A program made the position numbers and the translations under genes. Under the pieces are notes generated by a model, which worked only from the letters and a program-made list of their open reading frames with translations, was not told where the DNA came from and ran no database searches. Shown here piece by piece: positions 25,331-33,623 of a stretch of DNA of 64,000 bases. Source of the stretch: Streptomyces sp. SID13031 (GTDB lineage Bacteria > Actinomycetota > Actinomycetes > Propionibacteriales > Kribbellaceae); NCBI RefSeq assembly GCF_010548305.1, contig NZ_JAAGLV010000013.1, positions 124,001 through 188,000 on the forward strand. The letters run 5' to 3'. Positions within the stretch are counted from its first letter, which is position 1, and every line of letters begins with the position of its first letter.

Positions 25331-26539
25331 ATGGCGACTTCCCAGACTGAGACTTCGAACCACACACCGCCTGCGGGGGTGGGGAACAAACTGCCCTGGT
25401 CCCCCCTTCTCGCCCTGAGCACAGCGGCCTTCATCGGCATCCTCACCGAGGCGCTGCCGGCCGGCGTACTGCCGGAGATGGCGCGCGACCTGTCCGTCAG
25501 TGAGTCGGCGGCGGGTCAGATGCTGACCATTTATGCTATCGCGACCGGCCTCTCGGCGATCCCGTTGATGGTGGCGACCGCGGCGTGGGGACGCAAGCAC
25601 CTGCTGCTGCTCGCCGTCTCGGTCATCGGCGTCGCCAACGTCGTCACCGCGATCTCCTCGAGCTACGCCCTGACCATGACGTTCCGGCTGCTGGCCGGTA
25701 TCGCGGCCGCCGCCGTCTGGGCCGAACTGGTCGGCTACGCGCTCCGGCTGGCGCCGCCGCACCTCCAGGGGCGAGCGATCTCCATCACGATGGCCGGTGT
25801 CCCGCTGGCCTTGGCGTTGGGTATCCCGGTGGGCACCTTCCTCGGCAACCTGTTCGGTTGGCGCCTCACCTTCGGGCTGGTGGCCGCGCTCTGCGTGCTG
25901 CTGCTGGTCTGGATCGGCGTCTCGGTCCCGGCCGCGGCAGGCCAGAAGCTCGGCCAGCGCGAACCGATCCTGAAGGCGCTGAAGCTTCCCGGCGTCGTCG
26001 CGGTGCTGTTCACCGTCGCGGCCTGGGTGCTGGCCCACAATGTCCTCTACACCTACATCTCGACGTTCCTCGACGAGTACGGCATGGGTGGTCAGCGCGA
26101 CACCGTCCTGCTGACCTTCGGTATCGCGTCCGTCGTGAGCATCGTGATCACCGGCGCGATGGTCGACCGCAAACTGCGGCAGCTCACCATCGGCTCCGCG
26201 GGCTTGGTCGTCATCGCCGCGGTGAGCCTCGGGCTGCTCGCGAGCAGCGACCTGGTGGTGTACGCGGCGATCGTGCTGTGGGGACTGGGCTGGGGTGGCG
26301 TGACCACCTTGCTGCAGACCGCCGTCACGGACGCCGGCGGTAACAGCGGGCAGGCCCTGCTGGTGACCACCTGGAACTCCTTCATGGCCGGTGGTGGCGC
26401 TGTCGGTGGCATCCTGCTGGCAGGGGTGGGACCGAAGTCGTTCCCCTGGGCCGTCCTGGTCCTGATGGTGCCGGTGCTGCTGGTGGTCGTCGTCGCACGG
26501 CGCCATGGCTTCCCGGCCCGACGCCCGAACGTGCACTGA
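25331..26539 (+). CDS. MFS transporter, DHA1-like (likely exporter for the AmCP cluster)
   Basis: A 402-residue protein with 12 apparent transmembrane segments in the DHA1 arrangement: LALSTAAFIGILTEALPAGV as helix 1, MLTIYAIATGLSAIPLMVAT as helix 2, the motif-A region AAWGRKHLLLLA after it, and FRLLAGIAAAAVWAELVGYA for helix 4. Family members include drug and sugar efflux permeases such as Cmx/CmlA. ATG 25331 is used; in-frame alternatives exist at 25307 and 25292, none with a strong ribosome site. Control by the divergent MerR protein and location at the cluster edge suggest export of, or self-resistance to, the product. Confidence 0.85.
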   Translation: MATSQTETSNHTPPAGVGNKLPWSPLLALSTAAFIGILTEALPAGVLPEMARDLSVSESAAGQMLTIYAIATGLSAIPLMVATAAWGRKHLLLLAVSVIGVANVVTAISSSYALTMTFRLLAGIAAAAVWAELVGYALRLAPPHLQGRAISITMAGVPLALALGIPVGTFLGNLFGWRLTFGLVAALCVLLLVWIGVSVPAAAGQKLGQREPILKALKLPGVVAVLFTVAAWVLAHNVLYTYISTFLDEYGMGGQRDTVLLTFGIASVVSIVITGAMVDRKLRQLTIGSAGLVVIAAVSLGLLASSDLVVYAAIVLWGLGWGGVTTLLQTAVTDAGGNSGQALLVTTWNSFMAGGGAVGGILLAGVGPKSFPWAVLVLMVPVLLVVVVARRHGFPARRPNVH

Positions 26540-26567
26540 GCTTTCCGCAGGCATGGACAGACGCGGC

Positions 26568-26603
26568 CCTGCTGGGGCGCGCTGGGATTCCCAGCGCAGC
26601 AGG
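26568..26603. terminator. Hairpin between convergent MFS and response-regulator genes
   Basis: CCTGCTG...CGCTGGG (26568-26586) pairs with CCCAGCG-CAGCAGG (26590-26603) with a five-base bulge and a three-base loop. No U-tract follows, so it may be a bidirectional GC-rich barrier. Confidence 0.5.
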
Positions 26604-26636
26604 ACCGTGTCCGTCCAGCCGGACGAACACCCTTGC

Positions 26637-27311
26637 TCAGCCACGACCGATGCGATAGCCGACCCCGCGCACCGTGATGATCCAGGAGCTGGCCCCGAGC
26701 TTGGCTCGCAGACTCCGCACATGGGTGTCGATCGTGCGGCTGGAATCGGCCCAGCTCGTCTCCCAGACACTGGCCATCAGTTGCTTGCGGGACAGCGCCT
26801 CGTCCGGATGGGAGGCCAGCTTGTGCAGCAGCTCGAACTCCTTGCCGGTCAGCTTCACCGGCTCACCCCGCACCCGGGCCTCGTGGGTCTGCATGTCAAC
26901 ACGCAAGGTGCCCAGGCTGATGACGCGATCGGGCTGGCGGCACGGCAGCGAACGACGCAGTACCGCCTCGATCCGGGCCAGCATCTCCCGCGGCCCGCAG
27001 CGCGGGTCCAGGCAGTCGTCCGCTCCGGCGTTGAGGGCGAGAATCCGGTCTGTCTCGGTATCACCCGAGGAGACCGAGATGATCGGCTTGCCGCCGGCCG
27101 CCCGGATCGACCGGCAGACCTCCAGCCCATCGATGTCCGGCAGATCGAGGTCCAGCAGAACGAAATCCGATCTCCCGTGTGCCTGCAACGCCTTGGCTCC
27201 AGTGTCGACGCTGCTCACGGCGTACCCCTGCCGTCGCAGTTCCCGTCTCCTTGATTCGGCTTCGACTGAGCCACCTTCGACGACCAGGACGCGCACTACT
27301 CCCTGTGTCAT
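26637..27311 (-). CDS. Orphan OmpR/PhoB-family response regulator with an atypical receiver
   Basis: A 224-residue protein: receiver domain 1-120 and winged-helix DNA-binding domain 130-224 (VKLTGKEFELLHKLASHPDE, then SRTIDTHVRSLRAKLG, GVGYRIG). The phospho-acceptor Asp is kept (LLDLDLPDIDG) but the acidic pair near residue 11 is VEGGS and the conserved Lys after GADD is replaced (ADDCLDPRC). Such receivers, as in JadR1 and its relatives, often work without phosphorylation and may bind a pathway product. No histidine kinase is nearby. It is likely the pathway-specific activator of the AmCP cluster. Confidence 0.85.
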   Translation of the reverse strand: MTQGVVRVLVVEGGSVEAESRRRELRRQGYAVSSVDTGAKALQAHGRSDFVLLDLDLPDIDGLEVCRSIRAAGGKPIISVSSGDTETDRILALNAGADDCLDPRCGPREMLARIEAVLRRSLPCRQPDRVISLGTLRVDMQTHEARVRGEPVKLTGKEFELLHKLASHPDEALSRKQLMASVWETSWADSSRTIDTHVRSLRAKLGASSWIITVRGVGYRIGRG

Positions 27312-27372
27312 GACTACCCCTCACTATGTCCGCCGGTAAACGACACATCACTCAGCGTCCCCCCAGGACATT

Positions 27373-27392
27373 AAAATGATAGTGATCTTTTT
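27373..27392. promoter_or_regulatory. AT-rich quasi-palindrome upstream of the response regulator
   Basis: The 20-base sequence has the form AAAAnGATnnnnATCnTTTT, symmetric at 14 of 20 positions, 62 bases before the response-regulator start. It sits in a strikingly AT-rich 35-base patch. It is a candidate GBL-receptor (ARE-like) site, by position and symmetry only. Confidence 0.4.
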
Positions 27393-27442
27393 GTTATGGT
27401 CAACGGGTTCTCACCTGGTGGGTTCGAGGGAGCCGGATCAGC

Positions 27443-28207
27443 TCAGATCGCGCTGGCCCCGCCGTCCACCGGGACGGCTCCGCCGGTGATGAACGACGCC
27501 TGGTCACTCAGCAGCCAGGCCGCGGCCCGCGCCACCTCGATCGGCTCGGCCAGCCGGGGCTGGATCGCACGGGCACTCGCTGCCTGCTCCAGTTGAGGCA
27601 CCGCGCGGATGGCCGCCTCCATCAACTCGGTCCGGGTGGAACCGACCATCAGGGCGTTGATCCGGATGCCGTGGCTCCCGTACTCGGCGGCGGCGGCCCG
27701 GGTGAGGCCGAGCACAGCGTGCTTGGCGGCAACATAGGGAGCAAGAGCGCCGGTCGCGAACGCCCCGGCAGTGCTGGAGGTGTTGACCACCGACCCTGAG
27801 CCCTGAGCCATCATCACCGGCAACTGGTACTTGAGACAGTTCCAGACACCGCGCACGTTGACGTCCATGATTTGCTCGTACACCGCGTCGTCGGTCTCGT
27901 GCAGGAGCGGCCCGATCGATCCCCAGCCTGCGTTGTTGAAGGCGCCGTCCAGCCGGCCGAAGGCACTGACAGCGGTTGCGACGGCGCGTTCGACTGCCTC
28001 CGGGTCCGTGACATCGCCCGGGGCGAGTTCGGCCCGGCCGCCGGCGGCCCGAATCTCCGCGGCGATCTCTTCGAGCTTTTCCTTGCGGCGAGCCATCAGT
28101 ACGACGGCCGCGCCGTCCGCCGCGAAACACCGGGCAGCCGCGGCGCCGATGCCACTGGAGGCACCGGTGATCATGATCGTCTTGCCCCCGAGCTGATTTC
28201 CGTCCAT
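27443..28207 (-). CDS. Short-chain dehydrogenase/reductase, probably for GBL signal tailoring
   Basis: A 254-residue classical SDR: IMITGASSGIGAAAARCFA, then FNNAGWGSIGPL, the Ser-bearing VVNTSSTAGAF, and PYVAAKHAVLGL with intact YxxxK, ending PVDGGASAI. It lies 49 bases after the GBL-receptor gene on the same strand and close to the AfsA-type gene. In Streptomyces GBL systems an SDR such as BarS1 or ScbB reduces a keto group of the signal. A role in the AmCP product itself cannot be excluded. Confidence 0.8.
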   Translation of the reverse strand: MDGNQLGGKTIMITGASSGIGAAAARCFAADGAAVVLMARRKEKLEEIAAEIRAAGGRAELAPGDVTDPEAVERAVATAVSAFGRLDGAFNNAGWGSIGPLLHETDDAVYEQIMDVNVRGVWNCLKYQLPVMMAQGSGSVVNTSSTAGAFATGALAPYVAAKHAVLGLTRAAAAEYGSHGIRINALMVGSTRTELMEAAIRAVPQLEQAASARAIQPRLAEPIEVARAAAWLLSDQASFITGGAVPVDGGASAI

Positions 28208-28256
28208 GGCAATCCCCCCTTAGGTTCTGAGAATTCTGCTGCAGCAAGCCGTCGCG

Positions 28257-28865
28257 CTAGCGGCCGTCTCGCATCTCGATCTCGCCGGAGGCTCCGAGCG
28301 CCGGGAGGAGACAGCGCCAGATCTCCTCGACCCGCTCGGGAAGGTCCAAGTGACCTGTCTCGACGTAGGAATGCATCTGGGCGCCGGTACAGGCGTTGAC
28401 CACCAGGCGGGCCATCGCCTTGATGTCGACGCCCGGTGCCAGTTCGCCGGCGTCCTGCGCGGCCTGCAAGTCGGCGATCACCAAACCGGTCCATTGCTGG
28501 TGAGAGTTCTCCCCGGCCTCCATGAAGCGGTCCTGTTCCCACACCAGCCGGGCCCCCGCCCTGAGCATCGGACTCTCCACCAACTGCCGAGCCCAGGTCC
28601 GGGTCACGTCGATGGCACGTTGCAGACCTTTCGAAGAATCCGGCGGTACAACGAAGTCAGGCTGCCCAGTGACGATCGCCCGCGCCAGTTCCTCCTTCGA
28701 GCGGAAGTGGAAGTAGACCCCGCCCAGCGTCACTCCCGCGCGATCAGCGATCTTCATGACGCTCGCACCGGAGAACCCGTGCTCGGCGAACACCTCAGCG
28801 GCCCCTAGCAACACCGCCGCACGGGTCCGCTCGGCCCGCGCCTGCTTCACGACTCGTCCAGCCAT
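28257..28865 (-). CDS. Gamma-butyrolactone receptor (ArpA/ScbR-type TetR regulator)
   Basis: A 202-residue TetR-fold regulator. The N-terminal HTH reads RAAVLLGAAEVFAEHGFSGA, then ITDRAGV-like IADRAGVTLGGVYFHF, the pattern seen in ArpA, ScbR and CprB, where the recognition helix is followed by YFHFRSKEELARAI. The C-terminal domain (GARLVWEQDRFM, then LVVNACTGAQMHSY) matches GBL receptors. Divergent from an AfsA homologue across a 130-base AT-rich spacer, which is the standard layout of a GBL switch. It should repress its own gene, afsA and the cluster activator until the signal builds up. Confidence 0.88.
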   Translation of the reverse strand: MAGRVVKQARAERTRAAVLLGAAEVFAEHGFSGASVMKIADRAGVTLGGVYFHFRSKEELARAIVTGQPDFVVPPDSSKGLQRAIDVTRTWARQLVESPMLRAGARLVWEQDRFMEAGENSHQQWTGLVIADLQAAQDAGELAPGVDIKAMARLVVNACTGAQMHSYVETGHLDLPERVEEIWRCLLPALGASGEIEMRDGR

Positions 28866-28909
28866 GCCACATCCCCCTGGTCCATACCTGGAAACCGCTT
28901 CACGAAAAG

Positions 28910-28921
28910 AAGAAATTTCTT
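28910..28921. promoter_or_regulatory. Perfect 12-bp palindrome in the GBL receptor / AfsA spacer
   Basis: AAGAAATTTCTT is perfectly symmetric and lies between the divergent receptor and AfsA genes, with TTATAC (28926-28931), a possible -10 element, just beyond it. A receptor-binding role is inferred from context; it does not match a fixed ARE consensus I could verify. Confidence 0.45.
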
Positions 28922-28995
28922 TATGTTATACGCGGGGGGTGGGGCGATCCATGCCCCGCAACCCCTGACCTGTCGTCCCACAGGGGGGAATTGTC

Positions 28996-29913
28996 ATGAC
29001 CTCGAGCACCACCGCCGTCCCATCCGCCGCCACCGATCTCCAGACCCTGGTCCGCAAGGACCGGTCGGACGAAGCCCTGGTCGTCGACTGGGGTGAGCTT
29101 CCCGACCGCCGCCAGCAAGTCACCGTGCACTGGCCGCAGAGCCACACCTTCTACTGCGAGGGCGACCGCTACACGCCCCTGCTCTTCACGGAGAGCGTGC
29201 GCCAAGCACTCGCCCTGCTCAGCTACCGGGTCCACGACATCCCACTGGGGTACCGCCTGGGCTGGGAACGGATCCGGTCCTGGATCAATCCGGCTGCCTT
29301 GGGCATTCACGATGGCGGCAAGGAGGTCACCGTGCTGGTGACTCACTCGACCGTCACCCGCCGCCGGATGGGATCGGCGTACCTGGTCTCACGCATCGCC
29401 GCACGGATCTCCGGTCAGCTCGTCGGCGGCGCCGAAGTGCATTACAGCGCCCATCCACCCTTGATCTACGACCGGCTCCGCGGCCCCTATGCCTCCGCCA
29501 AGGAGTCCTTCAGCCGCGCGATTCCACTCACGTCCCCGGTGCCGCCGACACTGGTAGGACGACAGGATCCCCGCAACGTGGTGCTCTCACCCACCGCCCG
29601 CCCGTTGCACTGGCAGTTGCGAGTGGACACCAGCCACAGCGTGCTCTTCGACCATCCACATGACCACGTACCAGGCATGGTCCTCCTCGAAGCAGCCGCC
29701 CAAGCAGTACAAGCATCCCAACCCAGTCGGGTCACGACAACCAGCTTCGACGCCCAGTTCTTCCGCTACGTCGAACTCGACCACCCCTGCTTCATCACCG
29801 CAGACCCGGGCCCCACAGACCAACAGGGCCGCACCTCCGTACAGATAACTGCCACCCAACAAGACAAGCCCGTCCTGAAAGCCTCCGTAACAACAGCACC
29901 CTGCCCCTGCTAG
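28996..29913 (+). CDS. AfsA/ScbA-type gamma-butyrolactone (A-factor) biosynthesis protein
   Basis: A 305-residue double hot-dog protein of the AfsA family: SHTFYCEGDRYTPLLFTESV in the first half, and the signature DHVPGMVLLEAAAQAV in the second, where AfsA proteins have DHVPGMVLLEAARQA. AfsA-type enzymes couple a beta-ketoacyl thioester to dihydroxyacetone phosphate, the first step of GBL signal synthesis. Length equals that of characterised members. Pairing with the divergent receptor at 28257 gives a complete signal-and-receptor unit at the edge of the cluster. Confidence 0.9.
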   Translation: MTSSTTAVPSAATDLQTLVRKDRSDEALVVDWGELPDRRQQVTVHWPQSHTFYCEGDRYTPLLFTESVRQALALLSYRVHDIPLGYRLGWERIRSWINPAALGIHDGGKEVTVLVTHSTVTRRRMGSAYLVSRIAARISGQLVGGAEVHYSAHPPLIYDRLRGPYASAKESFSRAIPLTSPVPPTLVGRQDPRNVVLSPTARPLHWQLRVDTSHSVLFDHPHDHVPGMVLLEAAAQAVQASQPSRVTTTSFDAQFFRYVELDHPCFITADPGPTDQQGRTSVQITATQQDKPVLKASVTTAPCPC

Positions 29914-29958
29914 CCCAGGGGCCAACCCGGCTGTCTCCAGCCTCGACGTATGCCTCCC

Positions 29959-30345
29959 TCAGGGCGATCCCTGGAGGGCGGCGAGTACGGCGAGGACGCG
30001 GCGGTGGTCGTCTTGGGCTCCGTACAGGCCGAGTTTGCTGAAGATGTTCGCGATGTGGCTTTCGACCGTCTTGAGGCTGACCGTCAGCCGGTCCGCGATC
30101 GCTGAGTTGGAGCGGCCCTCGGCCATCAGGGCGAGTACGTCGCGCTCCCGTTCCGTCAACGCTGCAAGGGGATCACTGGCCGAATCCGCACGCATCAGGT
30201 GCCGCACGATCTCGGGGTCCAGGGCCGTACCGCCGGCCGAGATCGTGCGCAGTGCCCTCATCAGCGTCTCGACGTCGACGACCCGGTCTTTGAGCAGGTA
30301 CCCGAACCGCGCGGCGTGACGTCCTCCCACGGACAACCGTCCCAT
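29959..30345 (-). pseudogene. Truncated NarL/LuxR-type response regulator (DNA-binding half)
   Basis: A 128-residue frame begins inside what should be the end of a receiver domain (FGYLLKDRVVDVETLMRALR) and then carries a complete LuxR HTH (PLAALTERERDVLALMAEGR, then SLKTVESHIANIFSKLGL). The first 80-90 residues, including the phosphorylation site, are missing and the sequence upstream does not restore them. It is most likely a 5'-truncated gene, though a short DNA-binding protein could still be made. Confidence 0.7.
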
Positions 30346-30481
30346 CAGGTCAGGCCGAGCCGTCGCCTGAGTCGTTCTAGGCCGGGCGGCATGGCACAGT
30401 CACCCCACACGAGTGAGTATTGAGTGGCCTCGGTTGTGCCACACTTCTGTGATTCTTTGTCTTCTATGGGGAGGGGCCTCG

Positions 30482-31138
30482 ATGTTTAGAAGCATCAAGC
30501 GACTCGCGATCGTTGCCGCGGTGATGGCGTCGATGATTGTGGTTCCGATGGAAGCCGCCTATGCGGCGGATGGCTGTGGGGATGACTGGTACAAGGGATC
30601 CGATGGCTACTTGGAGAAAGACGAACCTTGGCAGGGTGCCGGATCCCACAACGCGTGGCTCTATCACTCGGGAAGGGTTCGCTTCTGCACCCAGGACGAC
30701 TTCATCGGTGACGACGACAACCGTAGAGCTCTGATCGGGTACCCGAGTGACTCTTACCCGTTCGAGAGCCAGATCATGAAGAACGGGACTTACACCAAGT
30801 TCTGCGTGCGGCAGACCATCAAGGCGAACATCACCGGGGTCAAGTCCTCTGAGTCGTGGACTATCAGTGGCTCGGTTTCGAAGGGCGACCCGTCGGTGAG
30901 CGCTTCCTACTCCGCCACCTACGACACCTTGACCGTGACCGTCGCGAAGACCGCGACCTGCAGCACCAGCGCTAGCCAGATCATCGCTCGTACGAGCGGG
31001 ATCACCGTCACTGGAACCTCCGACGATTCTGCCGAGGTTCAGTGGGTCGAACTCACGACGCAGCTCACTATGGAGTACTGGGTGAACGGCACCAAGTACG
31101 TCCAGAACCACAGCATGACCGAAAAGGACTACAGCTGA
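30482..31138 (+). CDS. Secreted protein of unknown function
   Basis: A 218-residue protein. ATG 30482 follows GGGGAGGGG. Residues 1-28 are a signal peptide (KRLAIVAAVMASMIVVPMEA) with a likely cleavage at AYA-AD. The mature part has several Cys residues (DGCGDDWY, VRFCTQDD, KFCVRQ, ATCSTS) and alternating Thr/Ser/Val strands, suggesting a disulfide-bonded beta-rich extracellular protein. I recognise no family. It has no operon partner. Confidence 0.75.
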   Translation: MFRSIKRLAIVAAVMASMIVVPMEAAYAADGCGDDWYKGSDGYLEKDEPWQGAGSHNAWLYHSGRVRFCTQDDFIGDDDNRRALIGYPSDSYPFESQIMKNGTYTKFCVRQTIKANITGVKSSESWTISGSVSKGDPSVSASYSATYDTLTVTVAKTATCSTSASQIIARTSGITVTGTSDDSAEVQWVELTTQLTMEYWVNGTKYVQNHSMTEKDYS

Positions 31139-31437
31139 GTCCATAGCTCCGCACTTTGAGCTACAGGGAAGGGGCGTCCCGGAAGGTTCCGGGCGCCGCT
31201 TTCCATTGGCACGACCAACTGCAAACCGGATCGACCTCGATCGGCGGCACACCCGACCGGCGCCAGGTCCAGGCCAGCGTCGCCACCACGCCCTCGATGT
31301 AGCCCGGGCAGTTCGGGCACTCGCGGCCGATCCACCTCTCAGCGGCCCGCGTCTCGGCGCAAGGTCTTCGACTGCCACCCTGAGCGGGATCGGAAGCGCG
31401 CCCTACGTCGCGCACCCAGCACAGAAGCGGGTCGCTG
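31139..31437. other. Intergenic stretch with no convincing gene
   Basis: On the minus strand a short open frame contains CPNC and CSWSC, which could be a fragment of a zinc-ribbon protein, but it has no good start and no recognisable family. I do not call a gene here. Confidence 0.3.
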
Positions 31438-32370
31438 TCACGCGAGCAGTGTCTCGAGCTCTGGGAGTCGGCCGAACATGTCGGGTAGGCCGCGCAGGCC
31501 GTTGCGCACGGACTCGTGCGACAGCGCGAGGTCAGGGCCTGTGCTCGCCTCGACACCGGCCAGGCAACGCAGGATGTTCCACCTCGTATGCCCCAGCCAG
31601 CCACCGATCATGAACACGAACCAGCTTGGACCTGACGGCGGCAGTGCTCCGCCCCCGGCGACGTAGCCGTCGAGGACCGAGCGGAAAATGGTCGGCTCGA
31701 TGTTGTCGAAGCCAGGTCCCTTCGCGAGGCTCAGCGCGGTCGAGCCGAGCTCACCGGTCAGGTCGAGCATCCCCGAGAGCTCCCAGTCGAGCACTACCGG
31801 CCGACCGTCTCGAGCGAGCAGGTTCCACGGTTGGATGTCCTTGTGGGTCAGCACAACGGGGCCTGGCCGTTCGCAGGTGTCGACGAAGTGGGCAATCGCG
31901 AGCAGCGTCTCGACGTGGGAGGCGAGTTCGTCGGCCCACGGCTGTCCGGTCGCCGCCGCCCGCTCGGCGAGCTCGGGCCAGTCCCGTGACGTCGGGTCCT
32001 CGATCGACATGTCGGTCCACTCGACGTCCATCGCGTGGATGCGCGCGAGAATCTCACCGATCTCGAACGCGTACGCCGCCGACACCGGTGCTTCGGGCAC
32101 CTTCTCCCCCTCCACCCACCGGTGGACGAGCGTGTGATGGCTGGCCGAGATCGGCTCAGGCATCGGGACGCCGGCAGCGAAGGCCGCTCGCTCAAACCTG
32201 AACACCTCCTCGACGCGGTAGGTCCAGCCGCGGTCGACGAGGTTCAACTCCTTCACCGCGAACGACCCCTGGTCGGTGTCGAGCCGGTAAATCCGGTTGG
32301 CGAACCCGCCGTAGACGCGGATCATCGGCCCGATCGGCGCACCGAGATGGGACAGATTCACCCCACGCAC
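31438..32370 (-). CDS. Aminoglycoside-phosphotransferase-family protein
   Basis: A 310-residue APH-fold kinase. RIYRLDTDQGSFAVKELNL contains the ATP-binding Lys, VLTHKDIQPWNLLA is the catalytic loop in HKDxxxxN form, and VVLDWELSGML the metal-binding loop. The HGD of classical APH enzymes is HKD here, seen in many small-molecule kinases of this fold. Substrate unknown; it stands alone between remnants. Resistance activity is not implied. Confidence 0.8.
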   Translation of the reverse strand: MRGVNLSHLGAPIGPMIRVYGGFANRIYRLDTDQGSFAVKELNLVDRGWTYRVEEVFRFERAAFAAGVPMPEPISASHHTLVHRWVEGEKVPEAPVSAAYAFEIGEILARIHAMDVEWTDMSIEDPTSRDWPELAERAAATGQPWADELASHVETLLAIAHFVDTCERPGPVVLTHKDIQPWNLLARDGRPVVLDWELSGMLDLTGELGSTALSLAKGPGFDNIEPTIFRSVLDGYVAGGGALPPSGPSWFVFMIGGWLGHTRWNILRCLAGVEASTGPDLALSHESVRNGLRGLPDMFGRLPELETLLA

Positions 32371-32410
32371 TCTAGGACTCGGAGTTCATCGGTGCACCGG
32401 ATTTGCCGAG

Positions 32411-32590
32411 GTTCTCGTCGTCTGCGTCCACAACGCGGGCCGCTCCCAGATGGCCGCCGGGCTGCTCGATCACCATGCCGCCGGCCGCGTGATCGTGCGG
32501 TCCGCCGGATCGCAACCGGCCAACCAGCTCAACCCCGCCGTCGTGGAAGCGATGGCTGACTTCCCGAGTGACGCCAGACGCTTGCCTAGG
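32411..32590 (+). pseudogene. arsC: Arsenate reductase (low-molecular-weight phosphatase fold) fragment
   Basis: One frame reads VLVVCVHNAGRSQMAAGLLD, the C-x5-R-S phosphatase loop of thioredoxin-type arsenate reductases, then RSAGSQPANQLNPAVVEAMA. It lacks a start codon and the C-terminal half, and loses similarity after about 55 residues. It is a remnant. Confidence 0.75.
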
Positions 32591-32660
32591 GCAAACATCT
32601 GGCCAGATGGGCAGGCTGGCGCCTGATCTGATCGGGCCAATCGGACTGGAGTTCGCCCGC

Positions 32661-33623
32661 CTACGTGAGCTGCGCCTGCAAGCTGTGGCCCGCCGCTGCC
32701 CGTCGAGCGGCTTGCCACTCGGCGCTTTTCTGCCAGTAGTAGTGGGTCTCCGTCTCGGGTGCCAGCACAACGATGTCGAACGTGGTCAGCGCCATGTGGA
32801 CCTGCTCCCAACTCGGCAGCGGCACCGAACGATGTTCGGCGTACGCCGTCCAGAGGTGCCGCCGGAGATCACCGTAAGAGCCTTCGGCGGCCCAACTTGC
32901 GCTGTCCCACTGGCTGCACGTGAAGTCGATAAGAGGAGACAGCACACCTCCGAACCCCCAGTCGAGAATCCCGGTCAATGTCCCGGATTCGTCGAGCAGC
33001 AGGTGGCTCTCGTAGAGGTCGCCGTGGGCAAGGACCGGGTCCATCGCGTCGACAGCTTCGAGGGCTTCGAGCAACGTCGTTCGCGCCGCCGGACCAATGA
33101 ACGGTGCGACCGACTTGCCGAGTTGCTCGGGACCGCCCAGTTCGCGGAGAGGCGAGTAGCACTCGGTCGCCGTCGGTGGCGTCAACGGCGGTTCCGACCA
33201 GGCGTTGGCCCACAGGGGCCGCGGGACCCGCTCGAGACCGATGTCATGGCACGCCGCAAGCGCCGCGCCGAGCTGTCCCGCCAGCAATCGCAGGTGTTCC
33301 GGCGACATGTCGCCGGGCACGGAGCCCCGGAGCCGAGTCACGGCAAAGAACGGGTACGGCGAGATCGCCGGCTCGTCCCAGCGTCCGAGCAGCTTCGAGA
33401 CGAGCGGGTGGTCGACAGTTGCGTAGACGTCGCATTCGCGCTCGAGCTGCCCGACGATCGTGTGGTTACGAGGGAACAAAAAGGCGCGATCCTCGGCGAG
33501 GAGCACATGCTTCGTGGCTCCGTCGAACCGCGGCTCGATCGGCCCATCCACCTCGCAGACCTCCCTGAATCGCTTGAGCTGCGTCGGGACGAGGACAGCG
33601 GCGACGGCTGTTGCGTCATCCAC
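32661..33623 (-). CDS. Aminoglycoside-phosphotransferase-family protein
   Basis: A 320-residue APH-fold protein. GTG 33623 is chosen because the protein then starts near the first conserved strand; a 55-residue extension upstream overlaps the integrase remnant and is unlike the family. The catalytic loop is VLAHGDLYESHLLLDE (HGDxxxxH, with His instead of the usual Asn) and the metal loop is ILDWGFGG. The Asn-to-His change at the second catalytic site is unusual and may weaken activity. Flanked by an arsC fragment and integrase debris. Confidence 0.75.
   Translation of the reverse strand: MDDATAVAAVLVPTQLKRFREVCEVDGPIEPRFDGATKHVLLAEDRAFLFPRNHTIVGQLERECDVYATVDHPLVSKLLGRWDEPAISPYPFFAVTRLRGSVPGDMSPEHLRLLAGQLGAALAACHDIGLERVPRPLWANAWSEPPLTPPTATECYSPLRELGGPEQLGKSVAPFIGPAARTTLLEALEAVDAMDPVLAHGDLYESHLLLDESGTLTGILDWGFGGVLSPLIDFTCSQWDSASWAAEGSYGDLRRHLWTAYAEHRSVPLPSWEQVHMALTTFDIVVLAPETETHYYWQKSAEWQAARRAAAGHSLQAQLT

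Noticed and set aside
32372..32811. Minus-strand frames around 32.4-32.8 kb
   Set aside because: They are shadows of the arsC remnant and of the APH-like gene; the plus-strand arsC motif explains the coding signal.
31438..33623. Antibiotic-resistance kinases
   Set aside because: Both proteins have the APH fold, but HKD instead of HGD in one and a His in place of Asn in the other; no resistance gene neighbourhood. Resistance cannot be claimed.
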